Shown piece after piece: positions 57,865 through 64,000 of a stretch of DNA of 64,000 bases. The position numbers were made by a program, and so were the translations under genes. The stretch comes from Caenorhabditis remanei (Eukaryota; Nematoda; Chromadorea; Rhabditida; Rhabditidae): NCBI RefSeq assembly GCF_010183535.1, contig NC_071329.1, forward strand, positions 248,001 to 312,000, read 5' to 3'. The stretch's first letter is position 1. The number at the start of each line of letters is the position of its first letter. The notes under the pieces are model-generated. The model was given only the letters and a program-made list of their open reading frames with translations, searched no databases and was not told the DNA's origin.

Positions 57865-60572
57865 ATGCAACAACAAAGAGTTCCTGATGTTGACATCAAC
57901 GTGACTCCACGAGTGCTAAACTTCCCGAAAAATGGAAGAACATCTCTGGTCTTGAAGGCAACTGTTTCTGGCCGCGATGAAGCATATCCATGGTCGTTCT
58001 CCTTGGAAAGCCAGCTTCCAGAATGTTTCACGATCGTCGAGAATCCAAGTGAGTCTAGAAATATTATGTTATGGGTCGGTGTGTCTGTCCATCTGCATAT
58101 TCGTCCTGTTGCCTGTCTGTTTGTCCGTGTGTTTACATACAGTACCGGCCAAACATATATCATATTTTGCCATTTTCAGCTGAAAATGCTCAACTTAGAG
58201 GATGTGCCATGGCAAAACTAACTGTCTCACAAAATAATTTCTTATGGATCGAACAGACCAAGAGTAGAACTCCATTTTTGTAGTTGGGAACTTTTTTGTA
58301 TGGACGCTCGTTAGCAAGTTACATCTCGACAAAGTAATTTATCCCTCAAATCGTCCCATTTCAGTGCAAAATGAAGTGATTTTTGAGCTGTCCTCTTAAT
58401 ATGACCATAAATCTCTAGGGAGTGTCCGTACAAAAAAAGTTGCCACCTACAAAAATTGAGCTATTCTTAATCAATTAGATCCAAAAAATTTCTTTGTGGG
58501 ACAGTTAGTTTTACCATGACATTTTCAATTAAAAAGGCAAAATATTATATCATTTTGGCAGGTACTGTAATTAGTTTTCTTAATTTTCCAATACCTCCTG
58601 TATTTCAGTTCCCATGGATGGCCACTTTGTGGTCACATACAATGGACTACTTGGAACCAATCTGAAAACCCTCCCAGACATCACAGTCGTTGCCGAGCTG
58701 GGCAACTTCCGGAAGTATCAAGGAGTGAAAATTCAAGTTGGTGATCAAGACGAATTCGGGCAGATCCGGTAGGTTTTTACAGAAAAATGAATTGCTCTCA
58801 TTTCCAAATAATGTATTTTTAGAACCAACGCACTCCAATGCTTAATTTGTGTTCTCCAATTCACAGAAACTGGAGATAGAATGCCACGCATTCTATCGGG
58901 ATGTGGCCACACATTATGTGACTGCTGTATCAAGGAAATTGGTGATGGAAATAGAATAGCGTGCCCATTTTGCCGGATAATCACAAATAGTGAGTTTAGA
59001 TGTTTAATGTTCGAATATGCTTGTAAATGTGAGAGTTGACTATCTGAAAAACGGAAAATGACAGAACTCAAAGTAGTGAGTGAAAAAAAATTTCAGATTT
59101 CTACCCTCCAAACTTCTCTTTGATCCAAGCCATCGAGGAGAAGAACAATCAGATTGCGGTGTCTGAGTTGTCAGCACCCAAATGCTGTGATGACCCGACA
59201 GTCGAGTGCTCCGAGAATCGGATGCACGAAGCCACTGGTCATTGTAGAGATTGTTTGAAGGATTATTGTCAGATGTGAGTTTCTACCAATCCCACTCGCA
59301 ACCTAATTTACTTTTTCAGATGTTTTGCCGCCACACATCCCACCAGAGAGTTGAACTCTCACGACTTCCTTCCAATCAAATTCAAAAAGATTCAAATTCC
59401 AAAGTGTAGATGCTCGAGAGATCAAGCAAGTCGTGTCTGCGTGGTTAGTCTTTGTCATTCTAGATAATGAACCCTAAAAGATTAACACAAGGATTGCTAC
59501 AAAAAAACCACTAAAATGTTTTCTTTTCAGAACCCAGTCTGCACGGATCCCGAAAAATTCCTCTGCTTGAGATGCTTTGTATTTCACCACAAAGCTTGTG
59601 GCGACTCCGAAATAGCCAAAGATCATCTGGAGAAACACTGCGATCAGATCGATGCTTTTCTGAAAAGATTACAATGGAACCAAGCGCACTTCACGAAGAA
59701 AGCAGAGGTGATTGAAGACAGTCTCAACCGGCTGAAAGTGGATTCTAAAGCCCACTTGAAGACAGTGAAGTATTGGAAGGATAAACAAGAAGTCAAGAAA
59801 CACGTTCAAAAAGAGAAAGAGAGATTGACTGCGAAAAAAGAACAGGCGTTGAGCAGATCTGAGAGTGTGAGACCGCTCATCAGAAAACTGGAGAAGTGTG
59901 TGGCCCGAAAGACGGATCTGCATCGGGTACAGGAAATGATCCAGGAGGCGCAAATAGCCAAGTCCTGTAAAATTGAGGACTTGGGTAAGTTAAACAAAAA
60001 TATATAATTTGGAATAATACTCAGTAAAAGCAAACATTTTAGCGCGAAATTCGAAATTATTTATTTATTTGACAACTTCAACTTCAAAATATTTTGATAG
60101 AATTGATCTCATTGACCGAAAATGCGGGAAAACTGATATAAATCGGATCAAAAATTGGTCGATTAAGCTGCATATCGAAATGCCACAACAAAACAGCAAA
60201 CTGAAAATTGGTATTTGAATTTACCTCCAAGTCTAGTGAAGCGCGTTATATTTCAGTACTCACCTTAAGACCCCGTTCAGGGAGCTCCTTGAATAGAACA
60301 ACTTTCAAAAGCCTTCATTCAAACCAAAATTTCCTCCCGAATTTTCAGATAAATATAGAGCTTCTCATCGATTCGACAATATCCCGAAAAGAAGACTACC
60401 ACCCGTGATTACCATCGATGACGGCGACGATAACGACGATGTCGTGATTATTCCGGTCAAAGATCTTGCTCCAGGTCCGTCTCGAGCCCCATCTCGAGCT
60501 CCGAGATATGCTCCTCGTGGCGAATTGAGCACCCGGCAACTGAGATCCGCAATGAAGAGAGAACAGGATTAA
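57865..60572 (+). CDS. TRIM-like K: divergent MSP-like, canonical RING, Cys-rich, coiled coil
   Basis: Seven exons: 57865-58048, 58609-58768, 58823-58989, 59097-59274, 59320-59443, 59531-59984 and 60349-60572; 496 aa, phases close. The N-terminal domain keeps LPECFTIVENP and HFVVTYNG. The RING is C3HC4 with a normal last Cys: LQCLIC, CGHTLCDCC, CPFCR. B-box-like segments are CSENRMHEATGHCRDC and KCRCSRDQ with CLRCFVFHHKAC. The coiled coil is rich in Lys/Glu/Arg. The C-terminal tail is acidic (IDDGDDNDDVVII) then a Pro/Arg/Ser repeat (APGPSRAPSRAPR). Intron phases equal those of E and J although exon lengths drift, so it is an early branch of the same family. Intron 1 contains a complete foldback element. 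Confidence 0.88.
58138..58569. repeat. TACAGTACC foldback, copy 4
   Basis: Ends TACAGTACCGGCCAAA and TTTTGGCAGGTACTGTA; arms include GCCATGGCAAAACTAACTGT against its reverse. It fills most of intron 1 of TRIM-like K. Confidence 0.85.
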
Positions 60573-62336
60573 TTGTTCCTTCACACTTGTTGCTAATTGT
60601 TGTTTTGTTAAATCCCTGTTTTCATATTTTTTCTTGTTACTTTTCCAATGGTCCACTCACTACGTGTCTTCCTTTTGCCTCTGTTTCTGTTTCTTTCGGT
60701 CTCCCCAACACTGGTTTTCTCCCCAACAACCTCTCGCCCCGTCCATCTGTTCTCTCTGCCTCTCGATTTTGACCCTTTGCATTGCTGACCCCTCTCTTTT
60801 CTGCATTGAGACCTAAAATAAAAGTTTTATAAAAGTATCTGGTTGCGTACAAAGTCACTAGCTTCTCCGAATGGGTCCAAAGAACATTGGTGCTTCTGTC
60901 AAAACGTCTATTATATAGAAAAAAAAATATGAGAGAACAAATTTGATGCCAACAATGACTAATAGAAAAAATAGAAAATTCAAAAAGAGTTCAAAAATTG
61001 CGAGGGAAAAAGGCACAACAGAATGTTCTCGAATTATTTTTTACCAAATTTTTGATAAATAATGAAACAGTAATCACGCGGAAATGCATAATATCTACAT
61101 CTGAAATGATACTAGCTCATCGATGACTTTTTTCTACCCTTTGACAGTTTTTCTACATAAGCACAATTGTTCTCTTTTTCCTATCCTCCTCTCTATTTTT
61201 TCCCTCCAGTGTAATATCATCAAATCATCAGACCCCGATTCCTTTTTTCTTATCACCAGTTGTTCCATTTATTGTCGGTCAGCATTTCTGTTATAGGCAT
61301 ACTATCAGTACATTCACCTCAGTGGTCACCTCGGGTGAATTATAGTTTTTTGATAAAACTTCGCAGACATATGATTATGTCTCCGCTAACCTCCAATTCG
61401 TTAGAACAACGAAGTGAAAGACGCTAACCAGACGCTCCCTTTCCACTCTATCTCTCTTTTCTCTTCTATCTCGTATTAGTAAATTCCGAGCATCAAGAAC
61501 ATGTTAATCCTAAAAATGGAATGGGCTTCCACCTTGTTTGCACGTATTAGGTATTGAGAGTTTGAATGTGTGAATTTCAGATTTTCTTTAAGCTTATACA
61601 ATTTTTTAAAACCCTGTAGGGAAAAACCAAATGGAACGTTTTTGATATTTAGATAAGTAAAACAAATCTGAGGAGTGCTCAATCGTCTTCTTTGATTTTT
61701 CTGAAATTTATACAATTTTTGAAACCCTGTATTAGTAGAAGCCCAATGTTGTCAAATTTTCTATTTTGTCACTATAACACTTCATGCTTCAAGTGAACGG
61801 GTTGGTCTCAGCACCTCAATTTTCAAGTTTTTTAAGATTGATAGTTTTGAGTTTGAAGTTTTCGTCATTAGTATTTTTGACATTTTGTTTTTGCTATTGT
61901 TTCAAGACAATATGAATTAATTGTCTTCTGAATTAGTTCTTAGTGCCCTATGGGGGGAGGGGGTCACCAAGAAGAGGCTAACGCGTTCTCGCCATCTTCT
62001 CTCACCTTCCCCTTCTTCTTCGATACTCTTTAATACAAGCATTAGAGACGCAGAGAACGGCCATCATATATTTTGTTATGCAACCGGTGCACACGGTTTT
62101 CGCAAAAGTGCGGCATGTGATTTTTGTTGTTATTGTTTTTAAATGAGTATTTTATTTACTTTTTGAAAAACATTTAAAAAACAAGTATCTAACTTTTTTT
62201 TTAATTTGAAAACTTGTAGAACAACTTTTTTTAACTTCTTAACATTTTGAATAAAATTAAAATTTCTTCTTAATTTTTCTTTTTTCTTAAATGCTCAAAA
62301 CTCCAGACTGACTATTGACTTTTCGTAGTTTTACAG
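60573..62336. other. 1.8 kb spacer between TRIM-like K and L
   Basis: It starts with the K 3' UTR (an AATAAAA-like signal near 60820) and continues AT-rich with CT tracts (61140-61260, 61440-61470). No gene or clear repeat was recognised. Confidence 0.5.
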
Positions 62337-64000
62337 ATGGCAATAGAATACCTGTGCAATTCTCAAACTGGCAGAACAGTTCCACCGGAGCTGTTCTTCA
62401 ATTCAAATGAGATGTCCACTAAAGAATTTAAGATAAAGTGGAGAGACAACTCGAGAAGGCGAATTTGTTTGATTACAACTTTGCCGACTTGGCTAACAAT
62501 GGAGTCTCCGAAAAGTAAGGTTTTCTAGTTACCGTAGATACTGTATTTTAACGGCACCTGTATTATAACAATTAGTTGAAATCTGGTATTCTGAGTAATC
62601 TAGGAAGTATAGGCTAGGAAGTATAGGTCGCGGAAAGGTGGTCTTCAAAAAGTTTTTTATTCGAGATTATGCAATTTTTTTAGGCTTCACAAGATCTCCC
62701 TACCGATTCCAAATCGGATACGACCCAAGTCACGCTGATGGGAGTACCAGCGTCCAGTTGGTATTTGAGCTGAATTCGAGTCATTATCATAAAATGACAG
62801 TTTCGATTACGCTGAATTTTTGGCAAGGCAGACCGATGTATGTTTTGAAACAGGACGTAATGGGATTCCGAGTATATGGGAAATTAGGGAATTTAAGGGG
62901 AGTATGACAATTTTATTTGCCAAAATTTTAACGAGATTTGGCTCAATATTAGGTCCTCTATAAAAATCATGCTAGACAGTCAAATTTCATTCTTTCAGAG
63001 GAGCAGAATGCTGCAACTGTGCCATTTTGGAAGTCGCAGGGAACAGACTTCCAAAATTTCAAACATTTTGTGGGCACACGCTATGCAAAAAATGCTTGAG
63101 GGAGAAGCTGAAATCTACTCGAATAATAGAGATAAATGAAAAATTCAAAAAATTTAGTGAATGCCCAGAATGCCAAAGAAATATATACGGTAAGGTTAAA
63201 AAAATCTTAATACGTACTTCAAATACTTTTCTTTGCAGAATATCCTGTGGAATATCCTTGCTCAACGTGCACGCGCAACGAATCAGATCGGTTCTGCATG
63301 GAATGCAATGGATACTACTGTAATAAGTAAGTTTTTGTTGCAATACGTACTTAGAAAGCGATTTCCATTAAAAGGTTTTCTAAATATAAGTTCAAATTTT
63401 TAGTTGCTCCGAAAAATTTCATACCGGACAATATTCGAGACACCGGTTCACAAAAATGACAAGATTGGATCAACATCTGGAGACTCTGAGGGAAATGGCG
63501 TCACGACTGAGAAATTCTGGAGCATTTCTAAAAACAAAATATGACGAAATGGAAGTCATCCTGAGTAGCTTCAACATGGAGAATGAAACTTACCGATACA
63601 TGGAAGAAACAGTAATCACAAAATGCCGTGGCCTGAAACAACTAAGAAGTCGGAAACTAATAGGACTCAATAAGTTTTTGGAAGATAAGATGAAGGAATG
63701 CAAAAATGCCTCGCTTTCACTGAATGAAGATTACGTAAAAATTGATGATCTCAGAAAGTGGATTGACCGCATTAGAAAAAAAGAGAAAAACTTACGGATT
63801 CACATGGAAGAAATAACAAATCGATATGAAAAAGCGCTTTGTCTGGAATGTCGTTGGAAGGGTGAGTTTGTTCTACTATTAAAAAATCTAAAACACAAAT
63901 ATAACATTTTCAGTCACTTTCCACTCTTTGAATGACTATCATATTCCGAAGGACGCTCCAGGATTTTTGCCAATGCTAAAGAGGAAGGGACCTCATGGAT
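62337..64000 (+). CDS. TRIM-like L (partial, runs off the window)
   Basis: Exons 62337-62514, 62684-62837, 62999-63189, 63239-63326, 63404-63861 and 63914 onward; phases close to the window end. TTTTACAG directly precedes the ATG, a likely spliced-leader site. The N-terminal part is MSP-like in position and length but weakly conserved (TLPTWLTMESP; FQIGYDPSHADG). The RING has CCNC, CGHTLCKKC and a canonical CPEC. The Cys-rich exons 4-5 (CSTCTRNESDRFCMEC, then C-x6-H...H) are a shortened B-box segment: exon 4 is 88 nt instead of 127-178. A coiled coil follows. With K it forms the divergent branch with a Cys as last RING ligand. The last residues in the window are KRKGPHG. Confidence 0.82.

Overview
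The window reads as chromosomal DNA from a Caenorhabditis-type nematode. Introns are short (many of 45-55 bp) with GTAAGT-like donors and TTTTCAG acceptors. Several start codons lie a few bases after an isolated TTTCAG, which looks like a spliced-leader acceptor. The AT-rich spacers are full of foldback repeats, and the recognisable genes are nematode orthologues. All gene models here were spliced by hand and checked for phase closure; no database was searched.

Region 1 (1-18800) is conserved housekeeping and developmental DNA. It holds the last exon of a probable MSP-domain gene (+), a YJU2B/CCDC130 splicing-factor gene (-), the glucuronosyltransferase gene sqv-8 (-), a 5.7 kb spacer, the APC/C activator gene fzr-1 (+), and an achaete-scute-type bHLH gene, probably hlh-6 (-). 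Two YJU2B introns carry repeats, including a satellite-bearing element nested inside another element. One fzr-1 intron holds a 384 bp foldback.

Region 2 (22160-64000) is a fast-evolving cluster. Nine TRIM-like genes encode, in various combinations, an N-terminal MSP-like beta domain, a RING finger (often with Asp as the last ligand), B-box-like Cys/His segments and a coiled coil. They share intron phases and exon lengths (127 and 481 nt recur), so they are tandem-duplicate descendants. One has lost the B-boxes, one is split by a retrotransposon, one has a one-base frameshift and one runs off the window end. Within the cluster sit a complete, apparently very young Ty3/gypsy-type LTR retrotransposon (25314-32640; identical 340 bp LTRs; one long gag-pol frame), a small unrecognised gene, and a family of secreted proteins. 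One intact secreted gene lies on the opposite strand inside an intron of a TRIM-like gene; two broken copies lie next to it and carry a piece of that same host gene.

The picture is a stable syntenic block followed by an arena of gene birth and death: TRIM-like ubiquitin-ligase candidates and secreted proteins duplicating, degrading and collecting mobile elements. What the cluster proteins do cannot be read from the sequence.
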